NCBI GenBank assembly: GCA_949300485.1
Contig: CASGEL010000010.1
Coordinates: 32,803 to 96,802, forward strand
Source of the DNA: an uncultured bacterium
GTDB lineage: Bacteria; Cyanobacteriota; Vampirovibrionia; Gastranaerophilales; Gastranaerophilaceae
Direction: 5' to 3'
DNA: 64,000 nucleotides
The notes under the pieces were generated by a model. That model saw only the letters and a program-made list of their open reading frames with translations. It had not been told where the DNA came from and did not search any database. Below, piece after piece: positions 27,361-36,742 of the stretch (its first letter is position 1; each line of letters begins with the position of its first letter). Position numbers and translations under genes: made by a program.

Positions 27361-27592
27361 CCGTAAAAATCTCCGACATAAAATAGAAGGAACTTATATA
27401 CATATTTATACTTTTTCAGGAGATGTTTATCAGAACTCAATAATGGTAAGATAAATTATCTATATAACAAAGCCTAACAAAAAAATCCGGCCCAAATGAT
27501 TAATTCAAAAATATCGGTTTTAGGAACTGCTGCTATAAATAAGCATATTTACAAAATATGCATTTTCATTTTCTATGACTAAACCTTTGTGT

Positions 27593-27598
27593 TATATT
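27593..27598 (+). promoter_or_regulatory. Extended -10 box of mutS2 (leaderless)
   Basis: TGTTATATT with TATATT here, ending 6 nt before ATG 27605. A weak hairpin at 27543-27561 (GCATATTT/AAATATGC) lies just upstream. Confidence 0.5.
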
Positions 27599-27604
27599 AA
27601 ATTT

Positions 27605-29974
27605 ATGGATATCACATTAAAAAGTTATAATACTCTTGAATTTGATAAGGTAAAAGAAGAATTATCAAAATTCGCTAAATTTAAACAGAGTAAAACCCTG
27701 TGTCTTTGTGCTGCAGTATATAATGATGTAGAAAAAATTAAACAAGAAATTGAATTAACAAGAGAATCAAAGAAAATTCTTGACCTTGCAAAAGACACTC
27801 CTACAGAATTTATCGCTAATATTAACAGCATAAAAACTAACTTAGCAGTTTCATACTTATCGGAAGAAGAATTAAATGATATCGCAAAAACACTAAGGTC
27901 TTCAAGACTTTTGAAACGATTTATTATAGACAATTCGGAAGACGATTTCATCCTAAAACAACTTTCTGTCGATCTATTATCAGAAAAAGAAATTGAAGAC
28001 AGAATTTTCAACACTTTTGATGATAATCTCAAAATAAAACAAAATGCCACACCTGAACTGAAAGGGCTATATTCATCACTGCGAGACACAGAACAAAACA
28101 TAAGAGATCAAATAAGTTCTCTTTTAAACAACCAAAATTTTTCAAAGTACCTTCAGGAAAATATTTATACCCAGCGAGATGACAGAATAGTTTTTCAGGT
28201 AATGGCATCAAACAAAAACAAAGTTCCCGGAATTGTCCATGACGTATCGTCTTCTGCAAAAACATTCTATATAGAACCGGCCCAGCTCGTTCCACTAAAC
28301 AACAAAATAAGAGAAGTAAAATCAAAAATTCATGCAGAATGCATTAAAATTCTTGTTGAACTTACTGATATGGTAAAAGTACACATAAAAGAGCTGGAAA
28401 TAACCGAAAAAATTATGACAGAAATTGATTTTCATTTTGCCAAAGCTCGCTATGCCGTAAAACTCCACGCATCAGAGCCGGAATTAACTCAAGATAAATA
28501 TATTTACTTTGAAAATATGAAACATCCTCTTCTGATGAAAGTAAGTGAAAATGTTGTATCTAATAATTTTGAAATCGGTAAAGATTACAAATCAATGATA
28601 ATAACAGGCTCCAATACCGGAGGAAAAACAGTTACCCTAAAAACAATCGGGCTGTTTATTTTAATGGCTAAAGCAGGAATGTTCCTGCCATGTTCTTATG
28701 CCAAATTATACCCGTTTAAAAATGTGTTTGCAGACATTGGAGATTCGCAAAGCATTTTACAAAGTCTTTCAACATTTTCTTCCCATATGACAAATATCAT
28801 TGAAATAATAAAGCAGAGTGATAACGAAACATTTGTTCTCTTAGATGAAATATGCGCTGGCACAGATCCTGTAGAAGGTGCCGTTTTAGCTCAAGGGATA
28901 CTTGAAAAACTTGCTCAAAAAAATGTAACCTCTGTTATCACAACTCACTACGGAGAATTAAAAGCTCTTGAATATACAAATAAATATTTTAAAAATGCAT
29001 CTGTTGAATTCAACACTGAAACACTACAACCGACATATAAGTTATTAATAGGAATCCCAGGACTTAGCAACGCTATTTCAATAGCATCAAATTTGGGACT
29101 GGATAAAGACATTGTAGATAAAGCAAAAAACACCTTAATCACACAAAAAGACCCGACAGTTGCAGTTGTTGAAAAACTTCAGGAAACACACCAAGAATTA
29201 TCAAAAAATCTTGAAAAAGCTCAAGAATTAAAAGAAACTTCTTTATCCATAAAAAAAGAATATGAGGAGAATCTTAACAAGGTAAAAAAAGATAAGAAAA
29301 AAACAATTAAAAATATTAAAGATAAATTTGACCTGGAAATAATGGAAGCAAGGGGAGAAATTAAAGAAATTTTAGATGAGTTAAGAAAAGAAAAATCTGA
29401 AAAGATTGCACGCAGAGCATATTCAAGACTTGCAAAATTAGAAGATGGTTTTAGAGAAAAACTTGATAACGTTTCTGACAAACAAAATTATCTTGAAATC
29501 GACTGGAACAAAGTTGTTGTTGGTGATGTTGTGATGTTAAAAAATCTGCATCAAAAAGTTTCAATTTTATCATTACCTGACAGAAACGGCAAGCTATCTG
29601 TCGATATGGGCAATATAAAAATGAAAGTAAAAAAAGATGAATTAGCTGTAATCGATGATAACTACAAAGAACCTGCAAAAATAAAAATTCCAGGCAAATC
29701 TTTGAAAAAATTTGAATTAAGACGATTAGAAATGTCATCAACTTTGGATTTGCGAGGCTTCAGAGCCGAAGATGCCCTTGACGAAGTTGAAGCATATCTG
29801 GATAAGGCAAGTTTAGCCAATTTATCGCCTGTGTATATTATTCATGGACATGGAACAGGAGTATTAAAACAAGTTATACGGGATTTTCTAAAAACATCCC
29901 CCTATGTTGCTAAATTTAGACCCGGTGAAGATACTGAAGGCGGAGATGGAGTTAGCGTTGTAGATATCAATTAA
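27605..29974 (+). CDS. mutS2: Endonuclease MutS2
   Basis: MutS-family ATPase with a C-terminal Smr nuclease; acts against recombination intermediates, or as RqcU in ribosome splitting in Firmicutes. 789 residues from ATG 27605; an upstream in-frame ATG at 27575 overlaps the promoter. N-terminal MutS domain III helices, Walker A TGSNTGGKTVTLKTIG near 335, DEICAGTDPVEGAVLA (Walker B), HxH-type switch TTHYGELKA, coiled region 520-620 and Smr domain STLDLRGFRAEDALDEVEAY with HGHGTGVL. Complete. Confidence 0.96.
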   Translation: MDITLKSYNTLEFDKVKEELSKFAKFKQSKTLCLCAAVYNDVEKIKQEIELTRESKKILDLAKDTPTEFIANINSIKTNLAVSYLSEEELNDIAKTLRSSRLLKRFIIDNSEDDFILKQLSVDLLSEKEIEDRIFNTFDDNLKIKQNATPELKGLYSSLRDTEQNIRDQISSLLNNQNFSKYLQENIYTQRDDRIVFQVMASNKNKVPGIVHDVSSSAKTFYIEPAQLVPLNNKIREVKSKIHAECIKILVELTDMVKVHIKELEITEKIMTEIDFHFAKARYAVKLHASEPELTQDKYIYFENMKHPLLMKVSENVVSNNFEIGKDYKSMIITGSNTGGKTVTLKTIGLFILMAKAGMFLPCSYAKLYPFKNVFADIGDSQSILQSLSTFSSHMTNIIEIIKQSDNETFVLLDEICAGTDPVEGAVLAQGILEKLAQKNVTSVITTHYGELKALEYTNKYFKNASVEFNTETLQPTYKLLIGIPGLSNAISIASNLGLDKDIVDKAKNTLITQKDPTVAVVEKLQETHQELSKNLEKAQELKETSLSIKKEYEENLNKVKKDKKKTIKNIKDKFDLEIMEARGEIKEILDELRKEKSEKIARRAYSRLAKLEDGFREKLDNVSDKQNYLEIDWNKVVVGDVVMLKNLHQKVSILSLPDRNGKLSVDMGNIKMKVKKDELAVIDDNYKEPAKIKIPGKSLKKFELRRLEMSSTLDLRGFRAEDALDEVEAYLDKASLANLSPVYIIHGHGTGVLKQVIRDFLKTSPYVAKFRPGEDTEGGDGVSVVDIN

Positions 29975-30034
29975 ATAATTGATATAAATAAATCATGTGC
30001 TATGATATAAACATACAAAAAATTGGAGTTAAAT

Positions 30035-31198
30035 ATGGATTTATCAGAATTAAGAAAAGAAAATGAATTAGTAGATTTGTTCTGCAAACTTGCAGAAATA
30101 CCATCACCATCCAAGCAGGAAGAAAAAGTCATTGATTGGATTTGTAACTACTGTCAAGAACATAAAATACCATGCGAAACAGATGATTATAAAAACATAT
30201 ATATAACAATTCCTGCAACTGACACAACAAAAGAACCCATATTGCTATCATCTCACCTTGATGTAATTGGAGATGATTCTCCGGTTATACCATACCTTGA
30301 TGGAGATTTGATAAGAGCTAAGGGAAGAACTCTCGGCGCTGATGATAAAGCTGGAGTTGCCAATGCTCTATACTTTGCTAAAGAACTAAATAAAAGAACA
30401 GATATCAAACATGGCGGTCTTGAAGTACATTTTACAAGAGATGAAGAAGCCGATATGACAGGAATTAAGAATACCGATTTTTCAAAAATTCAATCGAAAT
30501 ATGTACTTGTATTAGATAGTGATGCATTAGGACAATGTTTAATATCAGGAGCAAGCTATGTTTTAGCTGAATTAACAGTTACAGCTCCTAAAGGCGGCCA
30601 CTCCGGAAATGATATTGGTGATAATACCAGAGAAAATGCAGCTAAACTTATTGCAGATTTAATATCTGAAATGCCACAAGGTGTATTTTATTCAGAAAAC
30701 GGACAGGTTATAACCTCTTGCAATATAGGAGGCATTATTTCAGGAAACCTTGAAGTTACAAATGTTATAAATACTGAAGGTAAAGCAACATATTCCATAA
30801 GAAGTTCTAGAAAAGATAAAGAAGAAGAACTAATGCAAATGATGAAAGATTCTGTTGAAACGTTCAATGAAGAATATAAAGATATTGCTAAAGCAGAAAT
30901 TGTCTTTAAAGAAAAAATGCCAATGTTTGAAAAAAATGAGGATGAATATTTGCCTATTTTATTTGAAACAGCAGCCAAAAAGATTGGTATAACCCCTGAG
31001 ATTTCAACCTTCCATGCCGGCGCTGAAACTCATATTTATGCAAATAAACATAATGCAAAAGGCGAAAAATTCTCACCTTACCTGATTGGACTTGCAACGG
31101 TTTGCAATATGCACTCTGATAGAGAATACGTAGATTATAAAACCATGCTTAAAGGACAGGAATTATTACAAGAAGTTTTTGCAGCATTTAATAAATAA
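30035..31198 (+). CDS. M20 family peptidase, PepT-like
   Basis: Dizinc aminopeptidase of the peptidase T type, cytoplasmic, removing N-terminal residues from di/tripeptides. 387 residues from ATG 30035, which has TTGGAG 8 nt upstream. First zinc ligand in LLSSHLDVIGD, bridging Asp in RTLGADDKAGVANAL, Glu pair in FTRDEEADMTGIK, later Asp in VLDSDALGQC, and a dimerisation-domain His in KGGHSGNDIG. A late His, TFHAGAETHIYANK, matches the last ligand. Strictly PepT or a related tripeptidase cannot be separated. Confidence 0.9.
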   Translation: MDLSELRKENELVDLFCKLAEIPSPSKQEEKVIDWICNYCQEHKIPCETDDYKNIYITIPATDTTKEPILLSSHLDVIGDDSPVIPYLDGDLIRAKGRTLGADDKAGVANALYFAKELNKRTDIKHGGLEVHFTRDEEADMTGIKNTDFSKIQSKYVLVLDSDALGQCLISGASYVLAELTVTAPKGGHSGNDIGDNTRENAAKLIADLISEMPQGVFYSENGQVITSCNIGGIISGNLEVTNVINTEGKATYSIRSSRKDKEEELMQMMKDSVETFNEEYKDIAKAEIVFKEKMPMFEKNEDEYLPILFETAAKKIGITPEISTFHAGAETHIYANKHNAKGEKFSPYLIGLATVCNMHSDREYVDYKTMLKGQELLQEVFAAFNK

Positions 31199-31210
31199 TT
31201 AGAGTACAAT

Positions 31211-32044
31211 ATGACAAACCTTATAAAGTTAAATCTTGCAAGGAATTGTTTAAAATATATTATAAAAGCCTACGGGATAAAAGAAATATTTATCCCGTAT
31301 TATATTTGTCCTGTAGTATGGCTTGCCGCAAGACAAGCAGGATGTAAAATAAAATTTTATCATATTGATGAAAATTTTATGCCTTTAGAAATATTTAATA
31401 GTCACGATTACATTTTATATGTCAATTATTTTGGACTATGCAGCAAAAATTGTGAAATTCTATCAATAAGATATCCTAATATTCTTATTGATAATTCGCA
31501 TAGTTTTTATTCAGAGCCAATGGGACTCGCTAGCTTCAACTCGTTGAGAAAATTTTTCCAAGTTCAAAATGGCTCTTACCTTTATATAAATAAAATCATT
31601 AATGAGAAATTTGAACAAGATGAAATCAATTTTAATCCTGTATTATTTCATGAAAAATTTGAACAATTTATTAAAAATGAATTAACACTAAATAAAGAAA
31701 GTTCAATAAAAGAAATATCTCCAAATATAAACAACATCTTAAACTCGATTGATTTTGAAAAAGATAAAATTCAACGATTAAAAATCTATAATGAATATGA
31801 TGAAATATTTAACAAACTTAACAAAATAAAGCTAAAAGCATCACCAGAAAATATCCCTTATTGTTATCCGTTAAATACGGAAGACCAAAATATAAGAAAA
31901 ATACTTGCAAAAAAATTTACACTGCTGCAGTTATGGAAAGAGTTGCCTGAAAATTTTAGCCAAACATATTATCTTGGTCAAACAATTGCGTTACCTTTAA
32001 ATGATAGAGAATATGCTCAAAAAATTATAAACTATTTCAAATAA
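31211..32044 (+). CDS. Degenerate DegT/DnrJ/EryC1-type PLP enzyme
   Basis: 277 residues, about 100 shorter than normal for this aminotransferase family. The N-terminal half is recognisable: LNLARNCLKYIIKAYGIKEI, then FIPYYICPVVWLAARQAGCK and YHIDENFMP. ILIDNSHSFYSEPMGLASF matches the Asp-xx-His cofactor segment and SLRKFFQVQNGSYLY has a Lys where the PLP lysine region ends. Much of the C-terminal domain is missing or diverged, so activity is uncertain. It follows the peptidase by 12 nt and may be co-transcribed. Confidence 0.6.
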   Translation: MTNLIKLNLARNCLKYIIKAYGIKEIFIPYYICPVVWLAARQAGCKIKFYHIDENFMPLEIFNSHDYILYVNYFGLCSKNCEILSIRYPNILIDNSHSFYSEPMGLASFNSLRKFFQVQNGSYLYINKIINEKFEQDEINFNPVLFHEKFEQFIKNELTLNKESSIKEISPNINNILNSIDFEKDKIQRLKIYNEYDEIFNKLNKIKLKASPENIPYCYPLNTEDQNIRKILAKKFTLLQLWKELPENFSQTYYLGQTIALPLNDREYAQKIINYFK

Positions 32045-32045
32045 G

Positions 32046-32076
32046 AAAAAGCGGGGAGAGTTGCACGACACCCCGC
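32046..32076 (-). terminator. Terminator of the DHA2 transporter gene
   Basis: GCGGGG (32051-32056) pairs with CCCCGC (32071-32076); on the minus strand the stem is followed by TTTTTC. It lies between two convergent genes. Confidence 0.65.
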
Positions 32077-32113
32077 AAGTAACATAAATTGGGAATTTAA
32101 ATAATTAGAAAAT

Positions 32114-33685
32114 CTACGAATAATTTTGCCGCTTGATCAAAACTATTAAAGGAGCAATTATAATACAGGCAACAGCAAAAATTCTAAAAGTATCAATATA
32201 AGCCCATAAAGTCGATTGTTGAACAAGTTGATTATATAAAAGTCCTTTTGCTGAATACATTGCAGAAGAAGCATCAGTCATGCCTGCAAAAGTTCCTGTA
32301 TATGCTTGAACTCTCTCGATAAAAGCATTATTTAACTCGGATAGTTTACCCACCATCATATATTGATGAATTTGACTAAACCTTGATATACAAGTGGTTA
32401 CAATAGATGTACCTATTGCAGCCCCGACATTTTTCAATAAATTTTGAACACCGCTGGCATTCGTAAGTTGGTCATTTCGTAAAGTTCGACAGGACAATTC
32501 GACCAAAGGCACCATTGCCATAACCATACCTAATCCGAATAAGAAATTAGGTATCGCAATATTTACAAGTGAAATCTGAAGATTAATTTCACCAAAGGCT
32601 AAACCTCCTGCTCCCATTATTAACAATCCGAAAAAGACCATTTTTCGTTCACCAATTTTTGTAATAAATAGCGCACTAAACACAGTTGCAAGTAAACACC
32701 CGGCACCTCTTGGCACCATTGAAAGTCCGCTTAGAAAAGATGTATAACCCATCATATTTTGTAACATTGAAGGTAATATTGCACTTGAGGCCATCATAAC
32801 ACCCATCAATATAACTTGAATAAATGTTCCAAAAAAGAAATTTCTATCTTTCATAATAGATAAATCAACAAGAGTATTTTTTCTTGTTAATTGTGAAATA
32901 AGAAAAATTATCCCTGCGACACAAGAGATTCCGGTCAACCAACAGATCCAAGCAGAACCAAACCAATCTGCATCATTACCTTTATCTAATACAATCTGAA
33001 GACAAACAAGCCATATTGCCAAAAAAGAAAAACCTATAGCATCTAGTTTTACCCCCTTTTGCCTTTTAGCATAAGGAGGTTCCTCTAAAAATTCTTTCGC
33101 CATAGCTAAAACTATAAAACCTATAGGAATATTAATATAATAAATATACGGCCAAGACCAATTTTCAGTAATCCAACCACCTAACGCAGGACCTATAATA
33201 GGAGCAAACACAACACCCAAACCAAACAATGCCATTGCTTGAGGACGCTGTTCTTTTGGAAAACTTTCCATCATTATAGATTGACAAAGAGGCAATATAG
33301 CCCCTCCTCCAATACCTTGAAGAAATCTTGATAGGACCATCATAATCAAAGAATTAGATACCCCACACAAAAAAGATGATATTGTAAAAAGAATTACACT
33401 CATTAAAAAGAAATTCTTTCTGCCAAATAACTTACAGAAAAAATCAACAGCAGGAATAATAATCCCACTTGCAATCAAATAAAATGTCAGAACCCAGGTT
33501 GCCTCATTATGACTGCATGAAAAAGATCCCGCCATATAAGTTAACGCAACGTTCGAAATAGTTTCATCCAACGCATACATCGCAACGGCAAGCATCAGCG
33601 GTGCTGATATCAACCATGGATTTTTACTTGGTTTCCATTCCTCCGGAGATATTATGTTTTCTTGTTTTATAACTTCTTCACTCAT
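32114..33685 (-). CDS. DHA2-family MFS drug transporter (EmrB/QacA type)
   Basis: Proton-coupled multidrug exporter, 523 residues, 14 membrane segments. Motifs: start of TM1 PLMLAVAMYALDETISNVAL, motif A-like FGRKNFFLMSVILFTISSFL, GGAILPLCQSIMMESFP and FLIASGIIIPAV. It lies 6 nt behind the MarR gene and is probably repressed by it. A second DHA2 pump at 40,958 is similar. The usual membrane-fusion partner (EmrA) is absent; a TolC-like protein lies 15 kb away. Confidence 0.92.
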   Translation of the reverse strand: MSEEVIKQENIISPEEWKPSKNPWLISAPLMLAVAMYALDETISNVALTYMAGSFSCSHNEATWVLTFYLIASGIIIPAVDFFCKLFGRKNFFLMSVILFTISSFLCGVSNSLIMMVLSRFLQGIGGGAILPLCQSIMMESFPKEQRPQAMALFGLGVVFAPIIGPALGGWITENWSWPYIYYINIPIGFIVLAMAKEFLEEPPYAKRQKGVKLDAIGFSFLAIWLVCLQIVLDKGNDADWFGSAWICWLTGISCVAGIIFLISQLTRKNTLVDLSIMKDRNFFFGTFIQVILMGVMMASSAILPSMLQNMMGYTSFLSGLSMVPRGAGCLLATVFSALFITKIGERKMVFFGLLIMGAGGLAFGEINLQISLVNIAIPNFLFGLGMVMAMVPLVELSCRTLRNDQLTNASGVQNLLKNVGAAIGTSIVTTCISRFSQIHQYMMVGKLSELNNAFIERVQAYTGTFAGMTDASSAMYSAKGLLYNQLVQQSTLWAYIDTFRIFAVACIIIAPLIVLIKRQNYS

Positions 33686-33691
33686 TAAAAT

Positions 33692-34159
33692 CTACTCAAA
33701 CACAATTTTACTGACTTTTTCCATTGAATTTCTAAAATTTCTGAGATTTTCAATTATATTTTGAACTTCATCTTCTGAAATTACGGCCTGAAAATTTCTA
33801 ATTGAAGGTTCCATCTTATCTCTGATTTTAGAATATAAATTTAAACCTTCAGGAGTGACTACAGAAACTTTAATTAATTTACCGCCTCGTTCTTCAACAT
33901 GGCGCTCAACAAAGCCCTTATCTTCTAAAGACATTAAAAATCTACCTGTATGAGCCTTGCCTTTTAAAATTATTCTTGCCAAATCTGCTTGAGATAAATT
34001 TGGCTTGGCTATAATTGTATCTAAAACTGAAAATTCATCTATTGAAACCTCATCTGTAATTGATTCTAAAAATTTTTTAGCATTTTCATGACAAATTCTT
34101 GCTGTTAATTCAATCTCGTAAGGCAAACTATTAATGTAAAACCTATCTTTCATACCCAC
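33692..34159 (-). CDS. MarR-family transcriptional regulator
   Basis: 155-residue dimeric winged-helix regulator. The HTH region reads SVLDTIIAKPNLSQADLARI with LKGKAHTGRFLMSLEDKGFV and the wing VEERGGKLIKVSVVTPEGLN. AGGAG lies 7 nt before ATG. Directly upstream of a DHA2 pump gene with a 6-nt gap, the classic arrangement of an efflux pump and its repressor; an inverted repeat lies just before it. The inducing ligand cannot be told. Confidence 0.9.
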   Translation of the reverse strand: MGMKDRFYINSLPYEIELTARICHENAKKFLESITDEVSIDEFSVLDTIIAKPNLSQADLARIILKGKAHTGRFLMSLEDKGFVERHVEERGGKLIKVSVVTPEGLNLYSKIRDKMEPSIRNFQAVISEDEVQNIIENLRNFRNSMEKVSKIVFE

Positions 34160-34179
34160 TCCTGTAATTTTTACGGTAG

Positions 34180-34194
34180 CATGTTCTTAACATG
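34180..34194. promoter_or_regulatory. Probable MarR operator
   Basis: CATGTT-CTT-AACATG, perfect 6-bp inverted repeat, 21 nt upstream of the MarR start and upstream of the divergent gene at 34,286. Right position for autorepression. Confidence 0.55.
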
Positions 34195-34285
34195 TATATA
34201 TCTTTGCATAGATTTATCTACTTGTCAAGCAACAATTTTGCTGGCAAAATATTTTTTATTTGGATTTATTATAAATGGAGGCAAA

Positions 34286-34606
34286 ATGCAGATAGAAACT
34301 ATACACAACAATAATACCTATTTTCAAGGTTACATTAAATTCCACGATAAAACTCACAAAATAAAAAAATTAAGAACATTATTTAAACAACACACTGACG
34401 ATTATCTTTGTGCAAATTATCAAAAGGAAAAGGATAAAGCTACATTAGAAGTTTTATCTGGAAAACACATTGATAGATTTTTAGACTTGGTTGGAAAATG
34501 CTCTGAATATAGAGAACTTAGAACAAACTTACCTAAGTACCTTGGAGAAAAACCTAAAAAAGCAAATGTTGATAAATATATTAAAAAACTGGACAAAAAG
34601 GCTTAA
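34286..34606 (+). CDS. Hypothetical soluble protein
   Basis: 106 residues from ATG 34286, chosen because GGAGG lies 7 nt upstream; an in-frame ATG at 34181 has no ribosome site and falls on the MarR operator. Not recognised. The sequence is basic (many Lys) and helical; NNNTYFQGYIKFHDKTHKIK begins with the NxTYFQG segment typical of lineage-type N-termini. Divergent from the MarR regulator, so possibly under the same operator. Ends 4 nt before the stop of convergent malQ. Confidence 0.6.
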   Translation: MQIETIHNNNTYFQGYIKFHDKTHKIKKLRTLFKQHTDDYLCANYQKEKDKATLEVLSGKHIDRFLDLVGKCSEYRELRTNLPKYLGEKPKKANVDKYIKKLDKKA

Positions 34607-34609
34607 AAA

Positions 34610-36562
34610 TTATTCTTGAAGGATTTTTTCATACTTATCAAGATTATTTAAAATTTGCTGGACTTGTTGAGAATTTTGAGCCTGCATTTTGCTGGGCAAT
34701 ATATTTTCATTCTGGGCTGATTTTACATATTCTCTATCTGCTTTAGCCTGAACAGCCATTTTTAATATTTCTGGCATATTTATTGCTGTAGGATTATCAC
34801 TTGCAAGATTTTTATAATATGCATCTTCATAATCTTTATTTAAACGAAGTTTCCAATTTGTATCGTTTTCACTGCCGCCTTTATTATATGTCTTATCAAT
34901 CCCAAAGAAATCCGCAAAGGAAATCTGAACTTTTTTACATGTCAAAAACAGCTCTGCAAACTTAGCCTTTACACGTTCTTTATCATTACTTTCAATAGTT
35001 TTGCAATACTCATCCCGGATTTTTGAACGTGCGGGGTTAGAATTCAGCAAACCAGCAAGATAAAATATATTCCAAGCATTATCAGATCTTATCCAATCCT
35101 GTTTTTTAATCATTTCATTTGCCGGCAGAGAATCATGAGAACCAACAAGTCCCCAATTATCAGTATTTTGATAATTTTCACCTCTCATCCATTCTAATTG
35201 AGTTAGACCGGGCAACTTATACTTATCGTGATAAATACTTCTAAACAAAGGAGTATCTGTACATAAATCTTCCCAGACCGGATCATTTTTAGCAAGACCA
35301 TGTTCTTCCAATGTAGGAAGGATAATTTTTTCCAAAATTAATCTATATTGTCCATCTGGATCTATTTCTGGCATATTTGAAATATTAGCGGCTTTGAATT
35401 TATTTAAATCAATTTTGCCGTTTGTAATTTCAACAGAATTCTTATCATAAATATAGGGATCAATCAAACCTAAAGCATGATCAATTCTGACATTATCAAA
35501 ATCGTCCAGAGAAGCTGCAAGTTTTTTCTTCAAATATATACCTGCAGGTCCTAACGTTCCGTCACTATTGAATAAACGTTTTGGATTTAAAACAGGTACA
35601 TCCCATAATTGAGGTCCATATTCACCTCCATACGGGCAACCCATTCTATAATTCTTTAAAAATAAATCCTGATTAGCCCATTCATCGGCAGGCGAAAATC
35701 CTACCAACAAATCACTTATATACTTATAACCTAAAGATTTTCTAAGTTCAGTATTTCTATTAATTTGTTTATCAAGTAAAAATTGTGCAAAAATATAAGA
35801 CTCATAGTCATCCCGAGAACGAAAAACAAGTTTTTGATATCTTGCTCTTGCTGCTGTTTCCCTTTGACCTAAACGACTGATCAAATTTTTGTCCATTTCA
35901 TCCCATTTTGTAAAGTCTTGAGTATTATATAATTTAGCCAACACATCAAATAGAGCATCTTTATAAACTACATCACCTTTTTCTTCTTTAAATTTTTTAT
36001 ACTCTTCATTTAAACGAACAGCATCAGGATCCCCCTCTTTCAACTTTTTACGAAAATTTCGTGTAGCTATTTTAATACAATAATCATAATTAGCAAATGC
36101 CTCAGGAAAATTTGAATATGCATAATTCTTATCAGTAGGTACTTTTTTATCGAACACAGATTCAACCACACTCTTCGGCAAAATTTGCGCATACTCATCA
36201 GTTGCTAACTCTGAAAAATCTAAAAACAAATAGTTTCTTGTTGATACCGTAGATTTATAAGGTGAAATATGCTGAGGATCCCTAATAACACCAACAGGAC
36301 CCAACTGATTTGCATTAAATCCATGTAAAATTTCAAAAGGCATTAATTGTGCAGCAACTTTTCCATACGGAGAACCTACTCCAATATCTAAATCTGTTTC
36401 CGGGAAGGAGGTTCCATGTATTATCATTGCAACTTCCTGAGTACCAAGATATTTCATGGCAGGTTCAATAGCGTTCTGTTTGTAATCCTTTTCCTCTTCA
36501 GGGGTTAACCTTCTGCGAAAAGATAGTATATTTTTATAGGCTTTTATACTGTCCACAAACAT
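34610..36562 (-). CDS. malQ: 4-alpha-glucanotransferase (GH77)
   Basis: Disproportionates maltodextrins or storage glucan. 650 residues, longer than typical 500-residue MalQ, with an extra N-terminal and C-terminal region. GH77 blocks: DIGVGSPYGKVAAQLMPF, KYISDLLVGFSPADEWANQD, QLWDVPVLNPKRL, NVRIDHALGLIDPYIYDK (nucleophile Asp in RIDH) and NWGLVGSHDSLPANEMI. ATG 36562 or GTG 36556 (AGGG 6 nt upstream) may be the start. No other glycogen gene is in the window. The C-terminal tail contains many Gln/Lys and is not conserved. Confidence 0.87.
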   Translation of the reverse strand: MFVDSIKAYKNILSFRRRLTPEEEKDYKQNAIEPAMKYLGTQEVAMIIHGTSFPETDLDIGVGSPYGKVAAQLMPFEILHGFNANQLGPVGVIRDPQHISPYKSTVSTRNYLFLDFSELATDEYAQILPKSVVESVFDKKVPTDKNYAYSNFPEAFANYDYCIKIATRNFRKKLKEGDPDAVRLNEEYKKFKEEKGDVVYKDALFDVLAKLYNTQDFTKWDEMDKNLISRLGQRETAARARYQKLVFRSRDDYESYIFAQFLLDKQINRNTELRKSLGYKYISDLLVGFSPADEWANQDLFLKNYRMGCPYGGEYGPQLWDVPVLNPKRLFNSDGTLGPAGIYLKKKLAASLDDFDNVRIDHALGLIDPYIYDKNSVEITNGKIDLNKFKAANISNMPEIDPDGQYRLILEKIILPTLEEHGLAKNDPVWEDLCTDTPLFRSIYHDKYKLPGLTQLEWMRGENYQNTDNWGLVGSHDSLPANEMIKKQDWIRSDNAWNIFYLAGLLNSNPARSKIRDEYCKTIESNDKERVKAKFAELFLTCKKVQISFADFFGIDKTYNKGGSENDTNWKLRLNKDYEDAYYKNLASDNPTAINMPEILKMAVQAKADREYVKSAQNENILPSKMQAQNSQQVQQILNNLDKYEKILQE

Positions 36563-36742
36563 CCCTAATGAATCCTTTATTGAAATTACTTGGTAAATAT
36601 GCCGACCACAACATGCTTTATTTTATAATTCTAATATAAAATCAAAAAATAAAAAATTTTGTTATAGTTTTATTACGAAAAATATATTTACATAAGTAAA
36701 AATTTCTAGTAAAATACTGTTATATTTAGGAGTTAATATTTT

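Noticed and set aside
27543..27561. GCATATTT/AAATATGC hairpin as a strong terminator
   Set aside because: Pure AT stem apart from the end pair, no gene ends nearby on the plus strand; kept only as a remark at mutS2.
28029..28325. Cys/Leu-rich frame opposite mutS2
   Set aside because: Antisense to a well-conserved gene with full motif support; a chance open frame.
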